Positions 8,070 through 15,726 of a DNA stretch of 64,000 nucleotides are shown one piece after another (positions within the stretch are counted from its first letter, which is position 1; the number at the start of each line of letters is the position of its first letter). The stretch spans positions 496,001-560,000 of the forward strand of contig FNPS01000002.1 of assembly GCA_900107365.1 (NCBI GenBank), read 5' to 3'. The stretch comes from Flavobacterium aquidurense (GTDB lineage: Bacteria; Bacteroidota; Bacteroidia; Flavobacteriales; Flavobacteriaceae). The translations under genes were made by a program, and so were the position numbers. The notes beneath the pieces were generated by a model that was given only the letters and a program-made list of their open reading frames with translations, made no database searches and was not told the origin of the DNA.

Positions 8070-8749
8070 GCCACGAATTCACGAATTTCTTTTTTTTGAT
8101 TTTGATTTGTGAAATTCAGCGTTAAGTTTTTTGTTTTAATAGAATTTAATCCTAAAAATATGAATTTGTTTAAAAAAGTAAAGATTTGATTGTAAAAGGC
8201 GTGTTCTATGTTGTAAATTTGCAACTATAAAATTCCAAATAACATTTCAATATATAATTGAAAGTTGTATTCTAAATAATGGCCACGAATTAACGAATTA
8301 ACTTTTTAAAAATTAATTAAAAAATTCGTGAATTCGTGGCGGAAAAATTTAGGCAATGACAAAAATATTATATCAACTGGAAAGTTATCAAATAATGGGA
8401 ATTTTATTTGATGTTCATAGAAATTTAGGTGGAGGTTTTTCTGAAATCGTATATAAAGATGCTTTAGAATATGAATTCAAAAAGGCAAATATTCCATTTG
8501 AAAGAGAAAAAGAATATTTGGTAAATTATAAAGACATCATATTGGATCACAAATTTTATGCTGATTTTGTTTTGTTTGATAAAATTATACTTGAAATAAA
8601 ATCAAGTGATTTTCTGCATCCAAAGCACATTTCACAATGTCTAAATTATCTTAAAGTTTCGAAAACACATTTAGCAATTTTAGCAAACTTTAATTCTTCC
8701 TCACTTGAACACAAACGTATTATTTTATAAAAATTACTGAATTCGTGGC
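8070..8749. repeat. CACGAATT-repeat-bounded cassette containing a GxxExxY gene
   Basis: The left edge is GCCACGAATTCACGAATTT at 8070-8088. A near-perfect inverted pair at 8282-8299 and 8323-8340 forms an 18-bp stem (one mismatch) just upstream of the GxxExxY ORF. A further inverted copy, GAATTCGTGGC at 8739-8749, follows directly after its stop codon. The units have period 8 (CCACGAAT, TCACGAAT). So the ORF sits between inverted copies of the same repeat, the outer pair about 680 bases apart. From 7961 to 8355 I see no other credible gene; a TAAATTTG at 8214-8221 is a possible promoter, which would put the hairpin in the mRNA leader. Confidence 0.7.
8356..8730 (+). CDS. GxxExxY family protein
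   Basis: A 124-residue protein with the motif GFSEIVYKDAL that names the GxxExxY family, followed by FEREKEYLVNYKD, the FYADFVLFDKIILEIKSSD block and LNYLKVSKTHLAILANF. The D...EIK arrangement is reminiscent of PD-(D/E)xK nuclease folds, so a nuclease-like fold is possible (inference); no function is established. The gene lies inside a repeat-bounded cassette, with a hairpin ending 16 bases before its ATG and another repeat copy 9 bases after its stop. It sits directly against the cca gene downstream. Confidence 0.85.
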   Translation: MTKILYQLESYQIMGILFDVHRNLGGGFSEIVYKDALEYEFKKANIPFEREKEYLVNYKDIILDHKFYADFVLFDKIILEIKSSDFLHPKHISQCLNYLKVSKTHLAILANFNSSSLEHKRIIL

Positions 8750-10175
8750 TATACAAACAAACTATAAAACAGCTTTACAACATAAAATCTTCGGAGTTAT
8801 TTCGAAAGCATCTCAGGAACTCAACGTTGACAGTTACGTTATTGGAGGCTTTGTTCGTGATTTGCTTTTAAAGCGAGGTTCTAAAAAAGACATTGACGTT
8901 GTTGCCGTTGGAAGCGGAATCGAATTGGCTTTGAAAGTTTCTGAATTACTTCCGAAAAACCCAAAAGTACAGGTTTTTAAAACCTACGGAACGGCAATGC
9001 TTCGTTTTGAAGATACTGATATAGAATTTGTTGGTGCCCGAAAAGAATCGTATAATTTCGACAGCAGAAACCCGATTGTCGAAAACGGAACACTTGAAGA
9101 CGATCAAAACCGTCGTGATTTTACGATCAATGCTTTGGCATTATCATTAAACGAAAAAACATTTGGAGATCTCTCTGATCCTTTTGATGGATTGGCGGAT
9201 TTGGAAAACAAAACTATCAAAACGCCTTTAGATCCAAGTATTACGTATTCCGATGATCCTTTGCGAATGCTTCGTGCCATTCGTTTTGCCAATCAGTTAG
9301 GTTTTGAAATCGAAAAAAATTCCCTCGATGCCATTACGAAAAATGCGGAGAGAATTAAAATCATTTCGGGAGAAAGAATTGTAGATGAATTGAATAAAAT
9401 TCTTTCGACAGATAAACCGTCAATCGGATTTTTACTTTTATACCAAACCGGACTTCTGGATATTGTTCTTCCTGAATTAACAGCTTTAAATCAGGTAGAA
9501 GAAATTGAAGGTCACACCCATAAAAACAACTTTTACCACACATTAGAAGTTGTAGATAATATTTGTCCAAATACAGATGATGTTTGGTTGCGTTGGTCTG
9601 CATTATTACACGATATTGGAAAAGCACCGACAAAACGTTTCACTAAAAAACAAGGCTGGACTTTTCACGGACATGAGTTTCTTGGTGGAAAGATGGCAAA
9701 GAAAATATTTGAACGTTTGCACATGCCATTGAATCACAAAATGAAGTTTGTGCAAAAAATGGTGATTATGAGTTCGCGCCCAATTGTCTTGGCACAAGAT
9801 ATTGTAACGGATAGCGCCGTTCGTCGTTTGGTTTTTGATGCCGGCGAAGATGTGGAAGATTTAATGACATTATGCGAAGCTGATATCACAACTAAAAACC
9901 CAGCAAAGTTTAAGAAGTATCATAAAAACTTTGACATTGTCCGCAAGAAAATCGTTGAAGTGGAAGAGCGTGATCATGTCCGTAATTTTCAACCGCCAAT
10001 TTCTGGTGAAGAAATCATGGAAATTTTCAATTTAAAACCTTCCCGAGAAATTGGAGTTTTAAAAGAAGCTGTAAAAGAAGCCATTTTAGAAGGTGATATT
10101 CCAAACGAATATCAGGCTGCTTATGATTTTATAATCAAAAGAGCTGAAAAAATGGGTCTAAAAAAAGGTGCATAG
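8745..10175 (+). CDS. cca: CCA tRNA nucleotidyltransferase with HD domain
   Basis: Adds or repairs the 3' CCA of tRNAs. The nucleotidyltransferase core shows VIGGFVRDLLLKRGSKKDIDVVA (split here: GGFVRD and the DID metal-binding carboxylates), then RRDFTINALAL and the DPLRMLRAIRFANQL block. A C-terminal HD domain (LLHDIGKAP) is usual for class II enzymes with phosphohydrolase activity. Length 476 residues is normal. No ATG is available near the expected N-terminus; the best start is GTG 8745, which lies inside the CACGAATT-type repeat (minus reading of CCAC). No tRNA in this window encodes CCA, so the enzyme must be essential. Confidence 0.93.
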   Translation: MAIQTNYKTALQHKIFGVISKASQELNVDSYVIGGFVRDLLLKRGSKKDIDVVAVGSGIELALKVSELLPKNPKVQVFKTYGTAMLRFEDTDIEFVGARKESYNFDSRNPIVENGTLEDDQNRRDFTINALALSLNEKTFGDLSDPFDGLADLENKTIKTPLDPSITYSDDPLRMLRAIRFANQLGFEIEKNSLDAITKNAERIKIISGERIVDELNKILSTDKPSIGFLLLYQTGLLDIVLPELTALNQVEEIEGHTHKNNFYHTLEVVDNICPNTDDVWLRWSALLHDIGKAPTKRFTKKQGWTFHGHEFLGGKMAKKIFERLHMPLNHKMKFVQKMVIMSSRPIVLAQDIVTDSAVRRLVFDAGEDVEDLMTLCEADITTKNPAKFKKYHKNFDIVRKKIVEVEERDHVRNFQPPISGEEIMEIFNLKPSREIGVLKEAVKEAILEGDIPNEYQAAYDFIIKRAEKMGLKKGA

Positions 10176-10202
10176 GAACAAAGGCACAAAGCAACAAAGA
10201 TT
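10167..10202. repeat. Octamer-period array (ACAAAGGC type) over the cca stop codon
   Basis: Units GGTGCATA, GGAACAAA, GGCACAAA, GCAACAAA are spaced exactly 8 bases and begin within the last codons of cca, so the stop TAG at 10173-10175 lies inside the array. No strong stem is visible within it. Confidence 0.6.
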
Positions 10203-10260
10203 TAAAACCTTACTTTAAAATTGTAGGAAAATTTACTTAATTTTGTAAAAAAAATAAGTC

Positions 10261-10548
10261 ATGACAACATCCGAAATAAAACTCTATTTAATAAAAAAAA
10301 TAATTGAAACGACTGATATAGATTTATTGCTAAAAATAAAATCTTTATTGGAAGAAAATAATTATGTTTTATCCGACGAAAATCCAACTGAAGTAAATGA
10401 ACCAGCTTTAAAGTATGAAAAAAATATACGCATTTTTTCTCCAGCAGAGCAAAGAAAAATAGATCAGGCATTACGAGAATATGAAAACGGCGAATGTATT
10501 TCTGATGAAGAAGCTCAAAAAGAAATCCAAGCATGGTTAGAAGATTAA
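10261..10548 (+). CDS. Antitoxin-like protein of a broken toxin-antitoxin pair
   Basis: A 95-residue protein. The N-terminal half (LYLIKKIIETTDIDLLLKIK) is helical, and the C-terminal half contains SPAEQRKIDQALREYENGE followed by DEEAQKEIQAWLED, a pattern seen in antitoxins that accompany ParE-type toxins in Bacteroidota. Its last 16 bases overlap the start of a RelE/ParE-like reading frame that is frameshifted. A TAATTTTG box at 10238-10245 is a likely -7 promoter element 16 bases before the ATG. The antitoxin frame is intact, so it may survive as an orphan regulator. Confidence 0.72.
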   Translation: MTTSEIKLYLIKKIIETTDIDLLLKIKSLLEENNYVLSDENPTEVNEPALKYEKNIRIFSPAEQRKIDQALREYENGECISDEEAQKEIQAWLED

Positions 10549-10828
10549 TTTGGTCTATTACTGCTCAAAATTCAAGAAAGAGTATTTTTGATTATTGGAA
10601 TTATCGCAATAATCAAAAATATACAGTAATAAATTAAATCTTATTTTTAATGAAAATTTAAAAATTGTTTTAAAGCTTCCTGAATTTGGTAATTCTGTTG
10701 ATAACGTAGACATAAAATTTATAATTATTAGTCATTTTGAACTAATTTATAAAATAACACCAACTGAAATTATTGTTCTTGATATTTGGGACACTAGACA
10801 ACGTCCTGAAAACTTTCCATTTAAATAA
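10533..10828 (+). pseudogene. RelE/ParE-type toxin broken by a frameshift
   Basis: From ATG 10533 the frame reads MVRRLIWSITAQNSRKSIFD, a toxin-like N-terminus, and stops at TAA 10635-10637 after 34 residues. A second frame picks up at AGT 10625 and runs to TAA 10826-10828, encoding NLIFNENLKIVLKLPEFG and ending LDIWDTRQRPENFPF, a normal RelE/ParE C-terminus. The two frames join with one missing base (or two extra) around 10620-10632. Combined length would be about 98 residues, as in the intact toxin at 1924-2241. It overlaps the upstream antitoxin by 16 bases. Either the toxin is dead or the sequence has an error here. Confidence 0.82.
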
Positions 10829-10854
10829 ATCAAAAAACTAATCCTGAAACTTCA

Positions 10855-10887
10855 GGTAAGTAATTTAGAATCTTAGTCACTTAAAAA
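10855..10887. repeat. Short octamer-period array before heme A synthase
   Basis: GTAAGTAA, TTTAGAAT, CTTAGTCA, CTTAAAAA: a degenerate period-8 array of the TTAGAANC type ending 3 bases before the ATG of the COX15-like gene, so it occupies the whole leader. Confidence 0.5.
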
Positions 10888-10890
10888 AGA

Positions 10891-11916
10891 ATGAAAAAAT
10901 ATTTCCCTACAATCGCAAAAACAGCATTAGTTTTAGTTTATTTAGTAATTGTCGCAGGAGCTTTGGTTCGTATGACAGGATCTGGAATGGGCTGTCCGGA
11001 CTGGCCAAAATGTTTTGGATATTATATTCCGCCAACAGATTTAAAAGAATTGACCTGGGAGCCGAACCGTGCTTTCGAAAAAGGACAAGTGATTATTAAA
11101 GATGAAAGCCTTTTGGTCGCGAAAGATAATTTTACTACTGAAACTTCTTTTGATGCTTCACATTGGGAAAAATATACCAAACACGATTATGCGCTTTTTA
11201 ATCCGTTACACACCTGGATTGAATATATCAACAGACTTTGTGGCGCTTTGGCAGGAATGGCCTGTTTTTTCATGGCAATTGCCTCTTTTAAATTTTGGAA
11301 ACAAAACAAGAAAATCACTTTACTTTCCTGGTTGGTTGTTTTTATGATGGGCTTTCAGGCATGGTTAGGTGCAAAAGTAGTCTACTCTGTATTGAACCCA
11401 ATAAAAATAACGGTTCACATGGTGATGGCTTTGGTAATTGTTGCCGTAATTTTATACATCATCCAATTGGCAAGACCAAAATTAGCAACTGTAAAATACA
11501 ATTCAACTTTTAGAAACGTACTTTTATTTTCACTATTGTTGACTTTAGTTCAGGTAGCGATTGGAACACAAGTACGTCAGTTTGTAGATGAACAAGTGAA
11601 AAACGGATTAACAGCAAGTATTGTTTGGTTACAAAATCCGTCGATTACTTTTTATGTTCACCGCTCTTTTTCTATTTTGGTACTGTTGGTTAACCTGTAT
11701 TTGTATGTTAGAAACACTAAATTTGGCTTAGGATTTTCAAAAATAAACTGGGTAGTTGCCATAATTGGAATTGAAATCCTTACCGGAATGGCAATGGCTT
11801 ATCTTGATTTTCCAATAGGAAGTCAGGCCATACACTTGGTGTTAGCTTCTATATTATTCGGAATTCAGTTTTATATGATTCTGGAGGCTAAAAAACCTAG
11901 CCCAGCCAACTCTTAA
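10891..11916 (+). CDS. ctaA: Heme A synthase, COX15/CtaA family
   Basis: Integral membrane enzyme that oxidises the C8 methyl of heme O to give heme A for aa3-type cytochrome oxidase. Eight membrane helices are expected over 341 residues. The diagnostic N-terminal block RMTGSGMGCPDWPKCFG is present. Likely heme-ligand histidines lie in HTWIEYINR, HMVMALVIV, HRSFSILVLL and HLVLASILF. No cytochrome oxidase or heme O synthase gene is visible nearby. Its last 20 bases overlap the convergent lytR-like gene on the other strand. Confidence 0.94.
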   Translation: MKKYFPTIAKTALVLVYLVIVAGALVRMTGSGMGCPDWPKCFGYYIPPTDLKELTWEPNRAFEKGQVIIKDESLLVAKDNFTTETSFDASHWEKYTKHDYALFNPLHTWIEYINRLCGALAGMACFFMAIASFKFWKQNKKITLLSWLVVFMMGFQAWLGAKVVYSVLNPIKITVHMVMALVIVAVILYIIQLARPKLATVKYNSTFRNVLLFSLLLTLVQVAIGTQVRQFVDEQVKNGLTASIVWLQNPSITFYVHRSFSILVLLVNLYLYVRNTKFGLGFSKINWVVAIIGIEILTGMAMAYLDFPIGSQAIHLVLASILFGIQFYMILEAKKPSPANS

Positions 11917-12664
11917 AATCCTGTACCTTTTCGCGGCTTACAATGACCTCATCTTCTTTATACGAAGGTAAAATTACTTTTAAACGGGAATTGGTATACA
12001 CCTGAATTTCTTTTATAGCCTGAAGTGGTACAATGAATTTTCTGCTTACTCGGAAGAAATCTTTCATGTCTAATTCCTGCTCCAAAATTTCTAAAGTAGA
12101 ATCGATTAAATAATTTCTGTTATCGAAAGTATGGATGTAAGTTCCTTTGTTTTCACTAAAGAAACATTCAATTTCATCGGTAGTAATGACTTTTAAATGC
12201 TGTCCAATTTTTACCGTGAATCGCTTTTTGTAATTTTTCTCAAAAGGATTTGACAGCATTCGGCGTATTTGTTCAAAATCAAGTTGAAGATTTTGATTCT
12301 CTGGATTTGATTTTGGTAAACGTGCCTTAAATTTAGTTACGGCAATTTCCAGATCATCTTCGTCAATTGGTTTTAAAAGATAATCTATACTGTTGAGCTT
12401 AAAGGCTTTTAAAGCATATTCATCATAAGCTGTGGTGAAAATGATAGCACTTTTAATATCTATTTTTTCAAAAATTTCAAACGATAAACCGTCAGACAAC
12501 TGAATATCCAAAAATATCAGGTCCGGATGTTCATTGTTGGTAAACCAATCTACAGATTCTTCTACAGAATGCAACATAGTTTCGACGGCAATCTCTAACT
12601 TTTCAAGTTTTCGCTGCAATAATCTTGCTGCCGGTTTTTCGTCTTCTATAATTAATGTGGTCAT
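11897..12664 (-). CDS. LytTR-family response regulator
   Basis: A 255-residue two-domain regulator: receiver domain (about 1-120) with acidic pocket LIIEDEKPA and phospho-acceptor Asp53 in LIFLDIQLSDG, then a LytTR DNA-binding domain (about 150-250: TVKIGQHLKVITTDEIECFF and FFRVSRKFIVPLQAIKEI). It is the last gene of a minus-strand set that starts with a LytS-type histidine kinase, its probable partner, with five 2TM genes in between. Targets are unknown. Its 3' end overlaps the convergent heme A synthase gene. Confidence 0.95.
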   Translation of the reverse strand: MTTLIIEDEKPAARLLQRKLEKLEIAVETMLHSVEESVDWFTNNEHPDLIFLDIQLSDGLSFEIFEKIDIKSAIIFTTAYDEYALKAFKLNSIDYLLKPIDEDDLEIAVTKFKARLPKSNPENQNLQLDFEQIRRMLSNPFEKNYKKRFTVKIGQHLKVITTDEIECFFSENKGTYIHTFDNRNYLIDSTLEILEQELDMKDFFRVSRKFIVPLQAIKEIQVYTNSRLKVILPSYKEDEVIVSREKVQDFKSWLG

Positions 12665-12701
12665 TTACTAAACTAAAAAATTGAAAAAAAATAGTACAAA
12701 T

Positions 12702-13070
12702 TTACTCCCATTTATTGGTATTTGAAGCTTCTTTATCCATGTATTCCCGGATTTTCTTTTGCTCCCAATCACCGTTAAAAAAAACATCTGGTCCAAACAC
12801 TGTAAAGGCATGAATCACTAAAGCAATACCCCAATAAAATGCTGTTGAATAAGTATGCCAATCTAATAAACCATCTTCCTGAAGGTTCCATCCAAAAAGA
12901 TTTCCATCCAAATTTGAGATAATAATTAGAATATTAATTATAATGTAAACTTTCAAATGTGAGTAAAAACCTTTAATTCTTTTCACTTTTTGATAAGCCA
13001 TTTCAAAGTGCTCGTCATTATTAAATTCTTGCCCATAATCTTCGTACATACGTCTTCTGAACCGTCCCAT
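12702..13070 (-). CDS. 2TM-domain small membrane protein (array copy 5)
   Basis: A 122-residue protein with the 2TM layout: a basic amphipathic lead-in (AYQKVKRIKGFYSHLKVYII), two membrane helices separated by a short Trp-rich loop, then VIHAFTVFGPDVFF, an acidic-basic tail (DWEQKKIREYMDKE) and a terminal W. It is the most divergent of the five small copies, with a longer N-terminus (MGRFRRRMYEDYGQEFNNDE) and Asn-rich first helix. It follows copy 4 after 17 bases and is followed by the LytTR regulator. Function of the 2TM domain is not known. Confidence 0.85.
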   Translation of the reverse strand: MGRFRRRMYEDYGQEFNNDEHFEMAYQKVKRIKGFYSHLKVYIIINILIIISNLDGNLFGWNLQEDGLLDWHTYSTAFYWGIALVIHAFTVFGPDVFFNGDWEQKKIREYMDKEASNTNKWE

Positions 13071-13087
13071 TTTATTTTAATTTAAAA

Positions 13088-13393
13088 TTATTGCCATTTA
13101 CTTTGGTTCTCTTTTTCTTTATCCATGATCTCCCTGATCTTTCTTTCTTCCCAGCCTTTTCCTAAAACCGGAAATACTTCAAAAACTTTCAAACCATGAA
13201 AGAGTACTCCAACTCCCCACCACATTAAGGGCCAATAAAACCACAAATGATTTGGTGTTGTATACAAATTGATAAAAATCAAAACTATATTTACACCAAT
13301 ATAAGATGTCAAATTACTATAAAATCCTTTTATATTCTCGACTTTCTTTTTAGCCAGGTAATATTTATCTTCTTCATTAAAATTTACTTCCAT
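13088..13393 (-). CDS. 2TM-domain small membrane protein (array copy 4)
   Basis: About 101 residues from ATG 13393 (MEVNFNEEDKYYLAKKKVEN). A longer frame begins four codons earlier at ATG 13405, but that start lies inside the previous gene; the chosen one matches the other copies, where the stop codon and ATG are separated by two bases (TAA-TT-ATG). Two membrane helices surround a WYWP-like aromatic loop (HLWFYWPLMWWGVGVLFHGL), then KVFEVFPVLGKGWEERKIRE and a terminal KWQ. Same operon as the kinase and regulator. Confidence 0.87.
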   Translation of the reverse strand: MEVNFNEEDKYYLAKKKVENIKGFYSNLTSYIGVNIVLIFINLYTTPNHLWFYWPLMWWGVGVLFHGLKVFEVFPVLGKGWEERKIREIMDKEKENQSKWQ

Positions 13394-13395
13394 AA

Positions 13396-13725
13396 TTACT
13401 CCCATTTTTGTGTTTTTGTTTTTTTATCTAAAAGGCTTTTCATTTTGCGTTCTTCCCATTCTTCTCCGAAGATCTTATAATACGCAAATAAGTCAATTGC
13501 GGACACTAAAAATACACTGGTCCAGATTATCATTACGATGCTATTCAAATAACGCAACGGAAAGAAATTTAGAGGAAATCCGTAAAATTCTTTTAAAATA
13601 TAAAAAGTTAGTCCGATAGCATAAATAAATGCATGTATATAAAAGGATCTTAGTCTCACTATCTTTTTACTAAAGATCGCTTCAATTTTAAATTTTTCCT
13701 GATCGTAATTGCAATTTGTTTCCAT
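13396..13725 (-). CDS. 2TM-domain small membrane protein (array copy 3)
   Basis: 109 residues: METNCNYDQEKFKIEAIF start, the RLRSFYIHAFIYAIGLTF first helix, a second helix (YLNSIVMIIWTSVFLVSAID) and the family tail EEWEERKMKSLLDK ending KWE. It is the most divergent in the middle: the GWGVGVxxHGLKVF block of its neighbours is replaced, including loss of the conserved HG. It is separated from copy 2 by TAG-TC-ATG and from copy 4 by TAA-TT-ATG. Confidence 0.85.
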   Translation of the reverse strand: METNCNYDQEKFKIEAIFSKKIVRLRSFYIHAFIYAIGLTFYILKEFYGFPLNFFPLRYLNSIVMIIWTSVFLVSAIDLFAYYKIFGEEWEERKMKSLLDKKTKTQKWE

Positions 13726-13727
13726 GA

Positions 13728-14036
13728 CTATTTCCAGGTTTGTTTTTTACTTTCTTTTTCCTTATCTATAAATTCTTTAATTTTTCGTTCTTCCCATTCT
13801 TTATTAAAAAATGGAGATATTCCAAAAACTTTTAATCCGTGAAAAATGACTCCTACTCCCCAACCCACTATGCACCAAATAAACCATAAATATTCTGGTG
13901 AAGTCATTAGATTTATTACAATTAGCAATATAGTTACAAGAATAAAAACTGTTAGATGCTGATAGAATCCTCTTATCTCTTTAACCTTTTTCTGAGCCTG
14001 TTGGTACCGCTTTTCTTCATTAAAATCCTGTTCCAT
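13728..14036 (-). CDS. 2TM-domain small membrane protein (array copy 2)
   Basis: About 102 residues from ATG 14036 (MEQDFNEEKRYQQAQKKVKE). A TTG four codons upstream is in frame but lies within the preceding gene; ATG gives the two-base spacer (TAG-TC-ATG) seen at the other junctions. Consensus 2TM layout: RGFYQHLTVFILVTILLIVI, then LWFIWCIVGWGVGVIFHGLK, then FNKEWEERKIKEFIDKEK and a terminal TWK. Closest in sequence to copies 1 and 4. Confidence 0.88.
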   Translation of the reverse strand: MEQDFNEEKRYQQAQKKVKEIRGFYQHLTVFILVTILLIVINLMTSPEYLWFIWCIVGWGVGVIFHGLKVFGISPFFNKEWEERKIKEFIDKEKESKKQTWK

Positions 14037-14038
14037 GA

Positions 14039-14341
14039 CTATTTCCAAAGTTGTTTATTATTATCTTTTTCCAGGATTTCTTCTATTTTTCTCTGCTCCC
14101 ATTCCTTATTTAAAAAAGGAAAACAGTCAAATGCTTTTAATCCATGTAAAACAATCGCAACTCCCCATCCAAGCAAAGAGAACCAAAAATATAAATAGCC
14201 CGGAGAAGTCATTAGATTTACAGCGATTACAATTGGGTTACAAAGTAAGTATACGGTTAAGTGTGCATAAAAATCTTTAATCTCTTTTACTCTTTTCTGG
14301 GCCTGATAATAACGTTCTGCTTCTGTATAATTTGTTTCCAT
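14039..14341 (-). CDS. 2TM-domain small membrane protein (array copy 1)
   Basis: 100 residues beginning METNYTEAERYYQAQKRVKE. Two membrane helices (FYAHLTVYLLCNPIVIAVNL and YFWFSLLGWGVAIVLHGLKA) and the tail NKEWEQRKIEEILEKDNNKQ ending LWK. It follows the kinase gene after TAA-TC-ATG and its own N- and C-termini closely match the 2TM domain fused to that kinase (METN start, NNKQxWK end), suggesting they are the most recent duplicates in the array. Confidence 0.9.
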   Translation of the reverse strand: METNYTEAERYYQAQKRVKEIKDFYAHLTVYLLCNPIVIAVNLMTSPGYLYFWFSLLGWGVAIVLHGLKAFDCFPFLNKEWEQRKIEEILEKDNNKQLWK

Positions 14342-14343
14342 GA

Positions 14344-15702
14344 TTACTTCCAGCTTTGTTTGTTATTTTCTTTTTCCAAAATCTCTCTGATTTTTCGTTC
14401 TTCCCAATCTGAGCTGTATCCGAAAACTTTAAAAGCATGCATTACAACTCCAAATCCCCAGCCTAAAGCAGAAAACCAAAACCATTGAAAGCCAGGAGAA
14501 TATCTCAAATTTATAAAAATTAAAAACGGAATTACGCAGCAATACGAAATTATATTTCCGTAAAATCCTTTTAGTTCTTCTACTCTTTTTTTAGCTCTGA
14601 AATAAGCTTTATTCTCATCGCTATAGTCTGCATTTGTTTCCATAACTGTTATTTGTTTCGTTAAAACCGGAATCTTAACGGTGAATGTTTTTTCATTTTG
14701 TTCAATCAATACTTTTCTGTTGGTTACAATTCCGTAGCGATTTACGATATTTTGCAATCCAACTCCTTGTCTGTCTTGTAAAACTTCTTTTTTCTGAAAA
14801 TCATTTTGAATTGCTAAATAATCCCCTTCAATAAAAATTCTAATATGCAATGGCTTTTGTTCGCTTACTACATTATGTTTTACCGTATTTTCAAGTAAAA
14901 GCTGTAATGATAAGGGAACCACTTTGGCATCAGGGTTAATTGCTGTCGTTGGCAATTCATAAAACAGACTATTTTCAAAGCGCATTTTAAGCAGATTCAT
15001 ATACGTTTTTGCAAACGCCAATTCATCTTCAACAGAAACCAATTCTTTGTCTTTTTGCTCTAAAACGTAACGATATATTTTAGACAAAGAAGTGGTAAAT
15101 CGTTGCGCATTATCGGGATTTTCTTCAATCAAAGAACTTAAGACATTTAGGCTGTTAAAAAGAAAATGCGGATCGATCTGATTTTTTAAACTTTCGAATT
15201 TGGCATTTGCCGTTCCTGCAATAATCTTTTGTTGTGTTATTTCAAATTTTGAGGCCTGTTTCCATTTTACCATAAAACTTCTCGCTTGCATAAAAGTCGA
15301 AACTCCAAGCGATAAAATGATGTAAAAAAGATGCACCCAGATCATTCTTTCGCCAAAAAAATTACTTAAAGGCATATTTTGTATTACTACAAATACAACA
15401 TAATTTACCGCTAAGACGGCTGGCACTGTATATAAAACTGTGGCTAAAATTCCGAAATAAACCCGCAGATTCGTCTGCTCCAGCCAATCCCATTTTTTAT
15501 CTAAAAGAACGTTGATAAAACCATTTCCGAAACCTAAACCGAAAGAATACAGGCAGCTTAAAAAGAATGTTATTAAAACATTTTCGAAAGTAAGATCCGC
15601 ACCTAAAAAAACTGAAAATATAACGGTAAAGACCATAGAAATCTTGAAACATGCGATTGTTCCACTTTTTAAATTCGCAAATGTATTTCTATTATCTTTC
15701 AT
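14344..15702 (-). CDS. LytS-type sensor histidine kinase with C-terminal 2TM domain
   Basis: 452 residues. About four N-terminal membrane helices (residues 15-140) form the sensor. The His_kinase domain has the phospho-acceptor in NQIDPHFLFNSLNVL, and the ATPase part has LLLENTVKHNV (N box) and GVGLQNIVNRYG (G box). After the ATPase domain a complete 2TM domain is fused (about 354-452). Residue 354 is a Met (ATG 14643-14641) beginning METNADYSDENK, exactly like the starts of the small 2TM genes, so the domain could also be made separately from an internal start. Partner regulator: the LytTR gene at 11897-12664. Confidence 0.92.
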   Translation of the reverse strand: MKDNRNTFANLKSGTIACFKISMVFTVIFSVFLGADLTFENVLITFFLSCLYSFGLGFGNGFINVLLDKKWDWLEQTNLRVYFGILATVLYTVPAVLAVNYVVFVVIQNMPLSNFFGERMIWVHLFYIILSLGVSTFMQARSFMVKWKQASKFEITQQKIIAGTANAKFESLKNQIDPHFLFNSLNVLSSLIEENPDNAQRFTTSLSKIYRYVLEQKDKELVSVEDELAFAKTYMNLLKMRFENSLFYELPTTAINPDAKVVPLSLQLLLENTVKHNVVSEQKPLHIRIFIEGDYLAIQNDFQKKEVLQDRQGVGLQNIVNRYGIVTNRKVLIEQNEKTFTVKIPVLTKQITVMETNADYSDENKAYFRAKKRVEELKGFYGNIISYCCVIPFLIFINLRYSPGFQWFWFSALGWGFGVVMHAFKVFGYSSDWEERKIREILEKENNKQSWK

Positions 15703-15726
15703 TTATTTCCTGGCTTAAATTAGTTT

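Noticed and set aside
8039-8224. 61-residue minus-strand reading frame
   Set aside because: It runs through the CACGAATT array, has no recognisable domain and no promoter; a by-product of the repeat.
9361-9797. Antisense frames inside cca
   Set aside because: They are shadows of a well-conserved gene on the opposite strand.
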